Below are positions 47,969-57,854 of a stretch of 64,000 bases of DNA, one piece after another (position 1 is the stretch's first letter; every line of letters begins with the position of its first letter). Origin of the DNA: Radicibacter daui. GTDB lineage: Bacteria; Pseudomonadota; Alphaproteobacteria; Radicibacterales; Radicibacteraceae. A program made the translations under genes and the position numbers. The notes beneath the pieces were generated by a model, which was not told the origin of the DNA, did not search any database, and saw only the letters and a program-made list of their open reading frames with translations. Location of the stretch: the NCBI GenBank assembly GCA_030657355.1, contig CP131056.1, forward strand, positions 248,001 to 312,000, written 5' to 3'.

Positions 47969-48976
47969 ATGCAAAGGATGCTGGGACAGCAGGACTGCCT
48001 TGCTGTTGAGGTAACGCGCGGGAAGACGGTTGAATCCGTGCACCGTATTCATGCCGCGGTCGCGAATGCCGGCGGCGACCTTCTGGCGAGCTGGGGCGAT
48101 CCGGAGCGGCTGGTTTTCCCGCGCTCCGGCATCAAATCCATGCAGGCATTGCCGCTGGTCGAAAGCGGGGCGGCGGATGCCTATCGTCTGTCGCTGGAGG
48201 AGCTTGCCATCTCCGGAGCCTCGCATCAGGCCGAGGCGATGCATGTCGATACCGTTGCCCGCTGGCTGGCTCGTATCGATTGCCGGGTCTCCGATCTGGG
48301 TTGCGGCGTGCACCCGCCCGGTCATCCGGATTGCGCGGCGGAACTCGTGCGCTCCGGCCATGCCCCGTCTGCCATCCACAATAATTGCTCCGGCAAACAT
48401 ACCGGTATGCTGTGCACCGCCCGCCATCTGGGTGACGATGTGGCCGGCTACACTGAATATGATCACCCCGTCCAGCGCCGGGTGCGCCTTGCCCTCTCCG
48501 AGATGACGGGCTGCGATCTGGAGGCGGCGCCGTGGGACCGTGACGGCTGTTCCATCCCGACCCTGGCAGCTCCGCTCAGTGCTTGGGCTCGCGGCATGGC
48601 ACGGATGGCCGACCCGTCGGCGCTGGGCGATGTTCGCGGCCCGGCGGCGCGCCGTATCGTGTCCGCCATCATGGCCCGGCCGTTGATGATTGGCGGTACT
48701 CGCCAGTGGGACAGTCAGATGATGGCCCGGCTGGAGGGCAAATTGCTGGCCAAGACGGGCGCGGAAGGCGTGGCCTGCGTGGCATTGCCGGAGCGCGGCA
48801 TCGGTTTTGTCTTGAAGGTCGAGGACGGGGCGGTACGCGCCCTGCCGCTGGCCGTAGCCGGCATTCTCCGGGCACTCGGTGAAATCGACGATGTCGATGC
48901 GGTGGCCGGCCACCAGCACACCACGCTCAGCAACTGGAACCGGCACGAGGTCGGGCGGGTACGACTGGCAAGCTGA
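47969..48976 (+). CDS. Asparaginase II family (Rhizobium-type class 3)
   Basis: The 335-residue protein matches the rhizobial-type L-asparaginase family, unrelated in fold to E. coli asparaginases. The S-x-x-K motif RSGIKSMQALPLVESGAAD (S53, K56), ISGASHQAE, and the Cys-containing AIHNNCSGKHTGML are diagnostic. It hydrolyses L-asparagine to aspartate and ammonia. The ATG at 47969 with AAGG twelve bases before it is used. Confidence 0.9.
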   Translation: MQRMLGQQDCLAVEVTRGKTVESVHRIHAAVANAGGDLLASWGDPERLVFPRSGIKSMQALPLVESGAADAYRLSLEELAISGASHQAEAMHVDTVARWLARIDCRVSDLGCGVHPPGHPDCAAELVRSGHAPSAIHNNCSGKHTGMLCTARHLGDDVAGYTEYDHPVQRRVRLALSEMTGCDLEAAPWDRDGCSIPTLAAPLSAWARGMARMADPSALGDVRGPAARRIVSAIMARPLMIGGTRQWDSQMMARLEGKLLAKTGAEGVACVALPERGIGFVLKVEDGAVRALPLAVAGILRALGEIDDVDAVAGHQHTTLSNWNRHEVGRVRLAS

Positions 48977-49013
48977 GCAAAAAGGCAACCGGCGCAGAGG
49001 GGCTCTGCCCGTT

Positions 49014-49457
49014 TCAGCGCCGGTCGAGCCTCACCGACATGATGATGGCGGCTGTTGCACGTGAAACACCGGGCAATTTGCCGAGCTGGTCGATGATGGC
49101 ATCGAGCCGCTGGGTCGTCGGGGCGCCCACCAGCACCAGCAGCGAATAGGGGCCGGTGGCAGCAAACACGGTGCGCACCTCCGGTACCGAGCGCAGGGCC
49201 TGTACGCAATGGTCAACCAGCCGGTGCTCGACCGTCAGGGCGACATGCGCCCTGATCTGCGCTGCCTGCGTCTCGACGGCCAGACGCACGGTATAACCCT
49301 GGATGACCCCGTCCTTTTCCAGCCGGGCGATACGGTCCTGAACCGTAGAGCGCGACAGGTCGAGTTTGCGGGCAAGTTCTGCCGTCGACTGCCGGGAGTT
49401 TTCCTGCAGCAGCGACAACAGCGTGCGATCAATGCTGTCGAGACCGTGTTTGGTCAT
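49014..49457 (-). CDS. Lrp/AsnC family transcription regulator
   Basis: The 147-residue protein has an N-terminal winged helix (LDSIDRTLLSLLQENSRQ; AELARKLDLSRSTVQDRIARL) and a C-terminal RAM ligand domain. The asparaginase gene converges on it with a 37-bp gap, so an amino-acid ligand and control of that gene are possible but unproven. The C-terminal coding region contains a near-perfect parS (49053-49068). Confidence 0.93.
   Translation of the reverse strand: MTKHGLDSIDRTLLSLLQENSRQSTAELARKLDLSRSTVQDRIARLEKDGVIQGYTVRLAVETQAAQIRAHVALTVEHRLVDHCVQALRSVPEVRTVFAATGPYSLLVLVGAPTTQRLDAIIDQLGKLPGVSRATAAIIMSVRLDRR
49053..49068. promoter_or_regulatory. parS: parS-like site 3 (15 of 16 bases), inside lrp-type gene
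   Basis: TGTTGCACGTGAAACA differs from the consensus at one base in the left arm. It lies 14 kb from parAB and about 27 kb from the putative origin, on the same side as sites 1 and 2. It also encodes GVSRATA near the regulator's C-terminus. Confidence 0.8.
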
Positions 49458-49508
49458 GGTTGAGTTGCCCGTTCCCTGCCCCGGACGCCGCTGGCGGCCC
49501 GGTGTTTC

Positions 49509-50018
49509 TTATTTCTGCGTCACGGCTTCACTGACGAAAAGCTCGATCTCGGATGCGTAGGCGCTGCCGAGATTGGAAATGCCGCGCTCGATCGGCTCGA
49601 TACGGATGGAGGAGACCCGCGTGGCGCCATTCGGCTCGCGACGGATGAAGGAGATGTAGTTGCGCTTGCCCTGCGAAATGCCGGAAGGCTGCCAGCCATC
49701 TCTCGGCATGCTGTCACGGTAGAAGTTGAGCAAGGCGTTGGGCGAGTTCTTGCTGCGCATGACCACGAAGCCGGAGGTCGGTTCGGTTACGCCGGAAACG
49801 GAGGATTCACTGGGCAGAACCACTGTGTTCGGCGGTACAGGAATGCCCGAGGGGATGCGAAATTCATCCGGCAGTGCTTCCAGTTCCTGCCCGCCGCCAC
49901 TGGCGTTGGACAGGGGGGAAGAAGAACTGGCTGCCGAGCTGCGCATGGAGGAGCAGCCCGCGAGCGTGAACACGGCCAGCGCCGCCATGGCAATGGTGGA
50001 AGCCACCTTCCCCGTCAT
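49509..50018 (-). CDS. Lipoprotein of unknown function
   Basis: The 169-residue protein has a signal peptide and lipobox (LAGCSSM). A Ser-rich linker precedes a mature domain with IPSGIPVPPNTVVLP, FYRDSMPRDGWQPSG and the C-terminal IELFVSEAVTQ. That VPPNT...RDSMPRDGW pattern is common in envelope lipoproteins that I cannot name. The ATG at 50018 has GAGGA nine bases before it and is preferred to the TTG at 50036. Confidence 0.78.
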   Translation of the reverse strand: MTGKVASTIAMAALAVFTLAGCSSMRSSAASSSSPLSNASGGGQELEALPDEFRIPSGIPVPPNTVVLPSESSVSGVTEPTSGFVVMRSKNSPNALLNFYRDSMPRDGWQPSGISQGKRNYISFIRREPNGATRVSSIRIEPIERGISNLGSAYASEIELFVSEAVTQK

Positions 50019-50195
50019 TGGGTAAATTCCTCGCAAAATTACTGAAAAACTTTCTGGAGCCTACGCGAACGGTCGGGATCAAGGCCAGCGCTTTTGACAC
50101 ACGATAGCCGCCAGTATGGCTCTTGCTTTGCGCAGACGGCGCAACATGTTACCGGTGTACAGGAATAATCATCAAGATAGCCGGATGGCAAGTCG

Positions 50196-51374
<1,179 letters not shown>

Positions 51375-51482
51375 CGGCTCAAATACAATCGGCGGCCCCT
51401 TGTGAAGGCCGCCGGCAAAATTTTTCGAATTTTGTGCGCCTGGAAACCGCCCCTTGCCCGTAACAACGGGGAGGAAGTGCTC

Positions 51483-51740
51483 TCAGACGGTCACGTCCAG
51501 CAAATCGCCGCGCTTGCGCGGGCGGATGCCGGAGCCGGAGAGCAGGCGGGTTTCACCTTCGGTCTCGTTACGGCCGGGGGAGCCGTCGCGCGAGGATGTG
51601 CCCTGCCCCGCGCCGGGCGAGCGCACGGCGACTTTTGTCTGGGTGGAGAGGCTCCCGGCCGCAATGTCCGATATGATCGGCGTGGGCGCGGCAGGAACCC
51701 CCGTGACCGGCATACCTGCCGATACGTTGGGAATCTGCAT
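51483..51740 (-). CDS. Small hypothetical protein, Pro/Ser/Gly-rich
   Basis: The 85-residue protein begins MQIPNVSAGMPVTGVP and ends RKRGDLLDVTV. It is low-complexity and probably disordered. AGG lies five bases before the ATG. The compact basic-then-acidic ending resembles small alphaproteobacterial proteins I have seen before, but I cannot assign a family. The open frame in a GC-rich genome is not by itself proof. Confidence 0.5.
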   Translation of the reverse strand: MQIPNVSAGMPVTGVPAAPTPIISDIAAGSLSTQTKVAVRSPGAGQGTSSRDGSPGRNETEGETRLLSGSGIRPRKRGDLLDVTV

Positions 51741-51930
51741 GACCTTGACTTACCCCTGGGGCCGATCTTCCTGCCATTGCCCTGCGACGCGCCCTTGTCT
51801 GGCACGACGCACGGCCGGCAGACGCCGGACCTGCTGATTATTCCCATAAAATAGGGCGTCTTCCTCTTCTCTACAAGGGATGCTTTGGGGCGCTTTCCTG
51901 CCGGGTCGGGCCCTGGGCTGCGATTGAGAC

Positions 51931-51958
51931 AAAAAAGAAGGCCCCGGAAGGGGCCTTC
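51931..51958 (-). terminator. Rho-independent terminator of pgk
   Basis: A GAAGGCCCC/GGGGCCTTC stem (51937-51958) is followed on the minus strand by six T (51936-51931). It sits about 30 bp after the pgk stop. Confidence 0.9.
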
Positions 51959-51988
51959 TTCGTCGTCCGGTTTTGAAACCGTCTGTCT

Positions 51989-53185
51989 TTAGCTGCGGCG
52001 CAGGGCGGCCACGCCCGGCAGTTCCTTGCCTTCCAGCCATTCCAAGAACGCACCACCCGCGCTGGAGACGTAGGAGAAATCCTCGCTCGCCCCGGCATTG
52101 TGCAGAGCCGCCACGGTATCGCCGCCGCCGGCAACCGACAGCACCTTGCCCGCCTTGGTCAGCTTGGCGACGGCCTGTGCCACCGCGTTGGTGGCGTTGT
52201 CGAACGGCTGGATCTCAAAGGCGCCGAGCGGGCCATTCCAGACCACGGTCTTGACCGCACCCAGCTTGGCGATGACGTTCTCGACGGACTTTGCGCCCAC
52301 ATCCAGCATCATGCGGTCAGCCGGAATGGCATCGGACGGCACGGTGCTGTTTTCCGCGCCGGCAGCAAACTTGGCGGCGACCACCGCATCCACCGGCAGG
52401 ATGATCTCGCAGTTGGATTCGGCTGCCTTGGTGGTGATGGCGCGGGCCTGATCGGCCATGTCCTTCTCGCAAAGGCTGGCCCCGACATCGACGCCCTTGG
52501 CATAGAGGAAGGTGTTGGCCATGCCGCCGCCGAGCACGAGGTAATCCACCTTCTGCACGAGGTTGAACAGAAGCTCGAGCTTGGTGGAAATCTTGGCACC
52601 GCCGACGACGGCCGCCACCGGCCGCTCCGGCTTTTCCAGCGCCTTGGACAGCGCCTCGACCTCAACCTGCATCAGGCGGCCGGCGGCAGCCGGCAGCACA
52701 TGGGCAAGGCCTTCGGTGGAAGCGTGGGCACGGTGTGCGGCGGAGAAGGCGTCGTTGACATAGAGGTCACCGAGCGAGGCCAGCGCCTTGACGAAGGCCG
52801 GGTCGTTCTTTTCTTCACCGGCATGGAAACGCAGATTTTCCAGCAGGGCGGCTTCGCCGTTCTTGAGACCCTTCACCACCTTTTCGGCTTCCGGGCCAAC
52901 GCAGTCGGTAGCGAAGGCCACCTTGGCGCCGACGGCCTTTTCGAGAGCGGGGAGAAGGAACTTGAGCGAGAATTCGGCATCCGGCCCGCCCTTGGGACGG
53001 CCGAAATGGGACATGATGACGACCTTCGCGCCCTTGGAGAGCAGCTCGGTGACGGTCGGGGCGAAGCGCTCGATGCGGGTGGCATCGGTCACCTTGCCGT
53101 CCTTGGCCGGCACGTTCAGGTCACCGCGCACCAGCACGGTTTTGCCGGCGACGTCGAGGTCGTCGAGATTGCGGAACTCGCTCAT
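51989..53185 (-). CDS. pgk: Phosphoglycerate kinase
   Basis: Pgk interconverts 1,3-bisphosphoglycerate and 3-phosphoglycerate with ATP formation. The 398-residue protein has [26 protein letters not shown], the hinge region with [15 protein letters not shown], and the C-terminal nucleotide loop [16 protein letters not shown] lies eight bases before the ATG at 53185; the longer in-frame start at 53275 is rejected. No gap or fba is visible within the window. Confidence 0.96.
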   Translation of the reverse strand: MSEFRNLDDLDVAGKTVLVRGDLNVPAKDGKVTDATRIERFAPTVTELLSKGAKVVIMSHFGRPKGGPDAEFSLKFLLPALEKAVGAKVAFATDCVGPEAEKVVKGLKNGEAALLENLRFHAGEEKNDPAFVKALASLGDLYVNDAFSAAHRAHASTEGLAHVLPAAAGRLMQVEVEALSKALEKPERPVAAVVGGAKISTKLELLFNLVQKVDYLVLGGGMANTFLYAKGVDVGASLCEKDMADQARAITTKAAESNCEIILPVDAVVAAKFAAGAENSTVPSDAIPADRMMLDVGAKSVENVIAKLGAVKTVVWNGPLGAFEIQPFDNATNAVAQAVAKLTKAGKVLSVAGGGDTVAALHNAGASEDFSYVSSAGGAFLEWLEGKELPGVAALRRS

Positions 53186-53335
53186 GGGAAAATCCTCTTC
53201 CAGCGGTGCGGAAGTCAGTGAAGATCGGCAGCGCGCGGCGGGGCGCGCCGGCCTCGGGCGGGCGCACTTTGTCATGCCGTAAGCGCTTTTGCAACGCAGG
53301 GCCGGCGGCTTGCCGGCGCAGTTTTCCCGCCGGGT

Positions 53336-54838
53336 TCAGGCCTGTGCGACGGCCTTGTTGCCGGCGGCCTTGCGCCGGGCCGTCGCCGCCTCGCAGAGCC
53401 GTGCGGCGAAATAGAGCACCAGGATACCGCCGCCGATAAGGGCGATGTCAAAACCGGCGCTGTGCGGCTCGGCAGCCATCAGGACCTGGCCGATGGCGGC
53501 AAGAATCGATAGCAGGGCGAAGATCATCAGGCTGTGGCGCCCCAGCATGGCGAGCGGGCTGAAAACCGGCGTGCGTTGCAGCCAGGCCGTGATGCCGCTG
53601 ACGTGCACCAGATAGCCCAGTGCCAGGAAATGCAGCAGGCGCATGGTGCCGGTATTGGTCTTGTCGAGGTCGAGTGACTGCCGCAGCTCGCCCCAGGGCC
53701 CGAGCAGGCCGCCAAGGCCGTTCGTCACCACCAGGAGCGCGAACAGCACCATGATCGTGCTGATCACGGTCAGCACCCGGCTGAGCGGCAGGCGACCATG
53801 CTCGCGCAGATGCAGGCCGACGACGATGCCGATGGCCATTACCAGCTGCCAGGTGAAGGGATTGAAGAACCAGCCGCCCGGCAGCGGCCAGCTCGGCAGG
53901 TTCCAGTCGAAGAGGCGCGCGGCGACGTAGAGCAGCGTGGAGAGGCCCAGCATTAGGCTGCGATCGATCCCGGCCAGCCACAGGAACAGCGGCACCCACA
54001 GGATAAGCGCCAGATAGAGCGGCAGGATGTTGAAGTAGCCGAGCTGGTGGCCAAGGCCGAGGATTGCCTCGATGCAAAGCCGGGCGTGGGCGACAAACAG
54101 GTCGCGGCCATGCTCGTCTTCAAGCCAGGGCAGGTTCCAGTGCACGGCGCCGGCGCTGAAGATGGCCAGCGCGGCAAAGGAAAGTGCGATATGCACGCCG
54201 TAGAGTTTGAGCGCGCGGCGCACCAGCGCAATGCAGACCCGAAACCGTTCGCCCGCTGCAAAACGCCGCCCATAGGCAAGCGCCAGCGAGATGCCGGAGA
54301 GGCAGACAAAGGCCTCGGCCGAATCCGAAAATCCAAGGCTGCGGAAGGTGTAATTCTCGAAGATGTTACCCGGCACATGGGTAACGAAGATCGTGCACAG
54401 CACGAAGCCGCGCCAGAAATCGAGCCCGGCAAACCGGCGCGCCTTGCCGGCTGCGCCTTCGGTTATTGCCGGGGTGGTCTCTACCTGCCCCGTTCGCCCC
54501 TGCAGGGCAGCACGGGCCCATTCGCAGCTGGCGATGATGGCGAGGCAGATCAGCAGATAGAGGGCGAAGGGTGGAATGTCCCGGGCGGTGAAATGCAGCG
54601 AATGCACCGGCTCGATCCAGAAGAAGAGCGCGATCAGCAGAGCCAGCGCACTGGCGAAGATTGCCGGCCCGCGCCCGAGAAGGCTCGCCCCCAGAAAGAT
54701 CGCCGGCACGAACAGAAAGACGGAAAGCTCCTGCAGCGGGGGCAGTGCCCTGAGCCCGACATTGGCCGCCACCAGCAGCGTGACGGTCAGATAACGTGCG
54801 CTCTGGCTCCAATGGCGCTCGGCAAGGCCGAAGGTCAT
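53336..54838 (-). CDS. OpgC-like membrane protein with N-terminal DUF4118-like helices
   Basis: The 500-residue polytopic protein begins with four helices resembling DUF4118 of KdpD-type kinases (RYLTVTLLVAANVGLRALPP; VPAIFLGASLLGRGPAIFAS). An OpgC-type domain with about 10 helices follows from residue 140 (FAGLDFWRGFVLCTIFVTHVPGN; WLEDEHGRDL). OpgC proteins succinylate osmoregulated periplasmic glucans. The start at 54838 is fixed by AAGGAG eight bases upstream; an in-frame start at 54913 is much weaker. The order of the two domains is unusual in my knowledge. Confidence 0.83.
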   Translation of the reverse strand: MTFGLAERHWSQSARYLTVTLLVAANVGLRALPPLQELSVFLFVPAIFLGASLLGRGPAIFASALALLIALFFWIEPVHSLHFTARDIPPFALYLLICLAIIASCEWARAALQGRTGQVETTPAITEGAAGKARRFAGLDFWRGFVLCTIFVTHVPGNIFENYTFRSLGFSDSAEAFVCLSGISLALAYGRRFAAGERFRVCIALVRRALKLYGVHIALSFAALAIFSAGAVHWNLPWLEDEHGRDLFVAHARLCIEAILGLGHQLGYFNILPLYLALILWVPLFLWLAGIDRSLMLGLSTLLYVAARLFDWNLPSWPLPGGWFFNPFTWQLVMAIGIVVGLHLREHGRLPLSRVLTVISTIMVLFALLVVTNGLGGLLGPWGELRQSLDLDKTNTGTMRLLHFLALGYLVHVSGITAWLQRTPVFSPLAMLGRHSLMIFALLSILAAIGQVLMAAEPHSAGFDIALIGGGILVLYFAARLCEAATARRKAAGNKAVAQA

Positions 54839-55122
54839 GATGCGCACTCCTTGCTGCCCGGCCCGGGGACTTTGTGGCCCGGCCGTCTCTTCTGGTTTTT
54901 CCGGATCCGCCACCAGGGCGAATGCTGGCTTAACGGCAGGTGCCGGCGGCAGTTCCCGCTGCCCCCGGAATGCCCAGATTGGCCTTCGGGAGGTTTTGCG
55001 CGGGTGACGGGCCGCAGCCCTGCAAGCTCAACTTTCGCCCCTGCATAAGGCTTTGTTGCGGCGCGGAAAATGAAGAATGTGACAGTTTGGTGTTTTGCGG
55101 CTGTGCCGGAAGTTTCCGTGGC

Positions 55123-55818
55123 TCAGCCGAGCATGAAATCGACACCGGCGTCAGCGTGAAGCCGTGTGGTGTCGAAGACCGGCAGGTCAAGATCCTCGGC
55201 GCCGATCAGCATGCCAATTTCAGTGCAGCCGAGAATGACGCCGTCGATGGCCTGCTCCTGCCGCAGGGTGTCGATTTCAGCGAGATACCGTGCCTTCGAT
55301 TGGGGTTTCACCACACCCCGGCAGAGTTCTTCATAGATGATGCGGTGGATTTCCTGGCGCGGTGCTTCGCCGGGAATCCGCGGATCGAGGCCGTGGTTCT
55401 CCCGCAGGCGGGCGCTGTAAAAATCCTGCTCCATGGTAAAGCGCGTTGCCAGCAACGCCGGCCGTGTCTTGCCGGCGTTGCGGATAGCCTCGCCGGTGGC
55501 ATCGGCGATGTGCAGCAGAGGCAGCCGGGTTGCCGTGTCGATGGCCGGGGCGAGCAGGTGCATGGTGTTGGTGCACAGCAGCAGGGCTTCGGCGCCGGCA
55601 CTCTCCAGCTCGCGGGCACAGGTCGCCATTGCCTCACCCGCCTGCGTCCAGTCTCCTGCCGCCTGCATCGCGGCGATGCCGGCGAAATCGACCGAGCGCA
55701 GGACAAGGTCGGCCGAATGCAACCCGCCAAGACGCTCGCGCACGCCCTCATTGAGGTAGCGGTAATAAAGCGCCGTGCTCTCCCAGCTCATGCCGCCGAT
55801 CAGGCCTAACCTGCGCAT
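55123..55818 (-). CDS. Aspartate/glutamate racemase family protein
   Basis: The 231-residue protein has both catalytic-type cysteines: LLLCTNTMHLL and ILGCTEIGML, and the N-terminal RRLGLIGGMSWESTALYY. That is the broad-specificity amino acid racemase (YgeA/RacX) pattern. GAGGAGG lies directly upstream of the ATG at 55818. It follows ornithine decarboxylase on the same strand after a terminator hairpin, so it is probably separately transcribed. Confidence 0.9.
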   Translation of the reverse strand: MRRLGLIGGMSWESTALYYRYLNEGVRERLGGLHSADLVLRSVDFAGIAAMQAAGDWTQAGEAMATCARELESAGAEALLLCTNTMHLLAPAIDTATRLPLLHIADATGEAIRNAGKTRPALLATRFTMEQDFYSARLRENHGLDPRIPGEAPRQEIHRIIYEELCRGVVKPQSKARYLAEIDTLRQEQAIDGVILGCTEIGMLIGAEDLDLPVFDTTRLHADAGVDFMLG

Positions 55819-55898
55819 CCGCTGCCTCCTCGCCCTTTGTTCCGGCTGACTTTGTGGCAGAGCTCTTGTGCCGGCGCCAAGAGCCGTTGACAGCAAAG

Positions 55899-55929
55899 GG
55901 CCCCGCCCGTTGTCGGGCGGGGCCTTTTT
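55899..55929. terminator. Bidirectional-looking terminator after ornithine decarboxylase
   Basis: An 11-bp perfect stem, GGCCCCGCCCG with CGGGCGGGGCC, and loop TTGT, is followed by TTTTT on plus and by only TTT on minus. It stands 40 bp past the ornithine decarboxylase stop. Confidence 0.85.
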
Positions 55930-55968
55930 CAGTGTTGTCTGGTACCCGTGGCGGGAGCCGACCCGGGA

Positions 55969-57102
55969 TCAGATGTAGTGGGCCGCCAGCGGTGCGAAGC
56001 CGTTGAAATTCACGGCCGAGTAGCTGGTGGTGTAGGCGCCGGTGGAGAGAATGCGCACCCGGTCGCCGGCCTTGAGAGCCGTCGGCAGGCGGTAGACATT
56101 CTTTTCATAGAGCACGTCTGCACTGTCGCAGGTCGGGCCGGCGATGATGACCGGCTGGTCCTCGCCGCCGTCATGCGGGGTGCTGATCTGGTAGCGGATG
56201 GATTCGTCCATGGTCTCGGCGAGACCACCGAACTTGCCAACATCCAGATAGACCCAGGGACGCTCGTCGGCGTCATAGCTCTTGCGGGCCACCAGCACGA
56301 CTTCGGATTCGATGATGCCGGCATCACCCACCATGCCGCGGCCCGGCTCGATGATGGTGTCGGGCATGTGGTTGCCGAAATGGCGCTTCAGCGAGGCATC
56401 GATGGCACGGCCATAGATTTCCGCCGTCGGCACGCCGTTGCGGTAACGGGTCGGGAAACCGCCGCCGAGATTGACGAGGCTGAGCTCGATGCCATTGGCC
56501 TCGCAGTGGCGGAAGATCGCCGCGGCCTGGGCCAGCGCGCCGTCCCAAGCTTCGACATTGCACTGCTGGCTGCCGACATGGAAGGACACGCCCACCGGCT
56601 GCAGGCCGAAATCGGCGGCCTTCACCAGCAGGTCCTGCGCCATTTCCGGCACGCAGCCGAACTTGCGGCTCAGCGGCCATTCAGCGCCGGCACCGTCGGT
56701 CAGGATGCGGCAGAACACCTTGGAGCCCGGAGCGGAAGCAGCGATCTTTTCCAGCTCCTCCACGCTGTCATAGGCGTAGAGGCGCACACCCAGCTGATAG
56801 GCGCGGGCAATGTCGCCCTGCTTCTTGATGGTGTTGCCGAAGGAGATGCGGTCCGGCGTGGCACCGGCGGCAAGCGCCATCTCGATTTCCGGCACCGAGG
56901 CGGTATCGAAGCACGAGCCGAGATCGGCCAGACGCTTCAGGACCGGGGCACCCGGATTGGCCTTCACCGCGTAGAAGATGCGGCTGTTGGGAAGGGCACC
57001 GGCAAGGGCGCGGTAATTCTCTTCAACGCGGTCAAGGTCAACCACAACACACGGGGTGGAGGGTCGTCGGTCACGCAGAAAACGGATGATACGGTCGGTC
57101 AT
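55969..57102 (-). CDS. Type III (alanine-racemase fold) ornithine decarboxylase
   Basis: The 377-residue PLP enzyme decarboxylates ornithine (and possibly lysine) to give putrescine. K47 in FYAVKANP is the PLP lysine, HVGSQ and NLGGGFPTRY are cofactor-binding, EPGRG binds the phosphate, and C325 in GPTCDSADV is the catalytic cysteine. GGAG is seven bases before the ATG. The upstream 400 nt is a structured leader with a short upstream frame (see that entry), typical of speF-type control in alphaproteobacteria. Specificity for ornithine over lysine is inferred. Confidence 0.94.
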   Translation of the reverse strand: MTDRIIRFLRDRRPSTPCVVVDLDRVEENYRALAGALPNSRIFYAVKANPGAPVLKRLADLGSCFDTASVPEIEMALAAGATPDRISFGNTIKKQGDIARAYQLGVRLYAYDSVEELEKIAASAPGSKVFCRILTDGAGAEWPLSRKFGCVPEMAQDLLVKAADFGLQPVGVSFHVGSQQCNVEAWDGALAQAAAIFRHCEANGIELSLVNLGGGFPTRYRNGVPTAEIYGRAIDASLKRHFGNHMPDTIIEPGRGMVGDAGIIESEVVLVARKSYDADERPWVYLDVGKFGGLAETMDESIRYQISTPHDGGEDQPVIIAGPTCDSADVLYEKNVYRLPTALKAGDRVRILSTGAYTTSYSAVNFNGFAPLAAHYI

Positions 57103-57300
57103 CGGGCGGCTCCGTCCGAATTAAGGTATTGATATGTTTGAGGCTTTTCGAAAGTCGTTTCGAGACGGCGGTCGCGTTTCAGGCGCGACCGGAAAGCCTT
57201 CGGGCAGCACATTCGCTGCCGAAGCCGGCCTTAGATCGACGTAAAAGGGCAATAAGCGCTGCCCCGGCGCTAACAACGTCTGACATCGTAATCCCCAACT
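57103..57300 (-). promoter_or_regulatory. speF-like regulatory leader of ornithine decarboxylase
   Basis: Read on the minus strand, this leader contains a 35-codon frame (57286-57179) whose 3' half encodes a strong hairpin between 57196 and 57227. Just after the frame's stop is CCGTC-T-CGAA (57168-57159), complementary with one bulged base to TTCGGACGG (57120-57112), which covers the GG of the decarboxylase Shine-Dalgarno GGAG (57113-57110). Competing with this, TCGAAA/TTTCGA (57163-57158 with 57153-57148) makes a perfect 6-bp local hairpin. The two cannot form together. Alphaproteobacterial ornithine decarboxylase leaders include the known speF RNA motif; I infer this is one. Confidence 0.6.
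57179..57286 (-). CDS. Candidate leader peptide upstream of ornithine decarboxylase
   Basis: The 35-residue frame starts with ATG at 57286, five bases after GGGGA, and reads MSDVVSAGAALIALLRRSKA before a Gly/Arg-rich second half. It ends 76 bases before the decarboxylase start. Arginine pairs (LLRRSK, AARRLSGR) recall nascent peptides that sense polyamine precursors, but this is only an analogy. Its translation would occlude the hairpin formed by its own 3' half. Confidence 0.45.
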   Translation of the reverse strand: MSDVVSAGAALIALLRRSKAGFGSECAARRLSGRA

Positions 57301-57854
57301 TCGCCCGTATTCCGATGTGGGCGTCAGAGTTTACGCGTGAGCGTCGTAACATAACCTCGGGGAGATACCCGGCCGCGGTTCTTCTCGCGGGCAGGCCTTT
57401 ATCTCTCTCCCCCGGCCAGGGGCACGTGCGCGCATGCCGGCGCGTACCAAGTCGCATGCAAGTCGGCTTATAAGGCTCAACGGCGCCGCAGCGCAAGAGG
57501 TTCAAATGGGTAATTTTCGGGCAGGCGCCACAGGACTGCCATGCTGTGACATCAACGCTTCACCCCGTAGCGCCGAACAGTCCTTAGTGCATTGAATTAT
57601 ATGGTGGTATTTCGTTCAGATCATCAGCGCGCGTAGTAGCCATTTTCGTGCCCGATTTGCCGTGCCGGCCGCCGGCTTCCAGATGCGGGCGCTGTTTTTT
57701 CTTTCTGGAGTTTTCGCTGGTCGCAAACGAGCCGGGCCTTCGCCCTTCATCATGAGGGAATAGATCGCGACCCGGTAGGGCGAGGCACCAATAGCCGGCC
57801 GGCGCGGTTGACTATTATCCTATGCGACTGGCCTGACCTTCCATGAAGGCCGGT
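57301..57854. other. Non-coding remainder of the 750-bp gap left of the RNA methyltransferase
   Basis: I see no convincing gene. The sequence includes CTTATAAG (57467-57474), a possible -10 for the decarboxylase transcript, the inverted repeat AGGACTG/CAGTCCT (57532-57538 with 57578-57584), and a T-run (57694-57699) near a GCCGGC-rich segment. Together with the leader this is the longest gene-free stretch of the window. Confidence 0.5.

Noticed and set aside
57422-57427. CACGTG near the ornithine decarboxylase leader
   Set aside because: It lacks the flanking TGTTT and AAACA of parS.
57179-57505. A 108-codon gene covering the ornithine decarboxylase leader
   Set aside because: The part before 57286 has no ribosome-binding site and no motif; only the inner 35-codon frame has a good Shine-Dalgarno.
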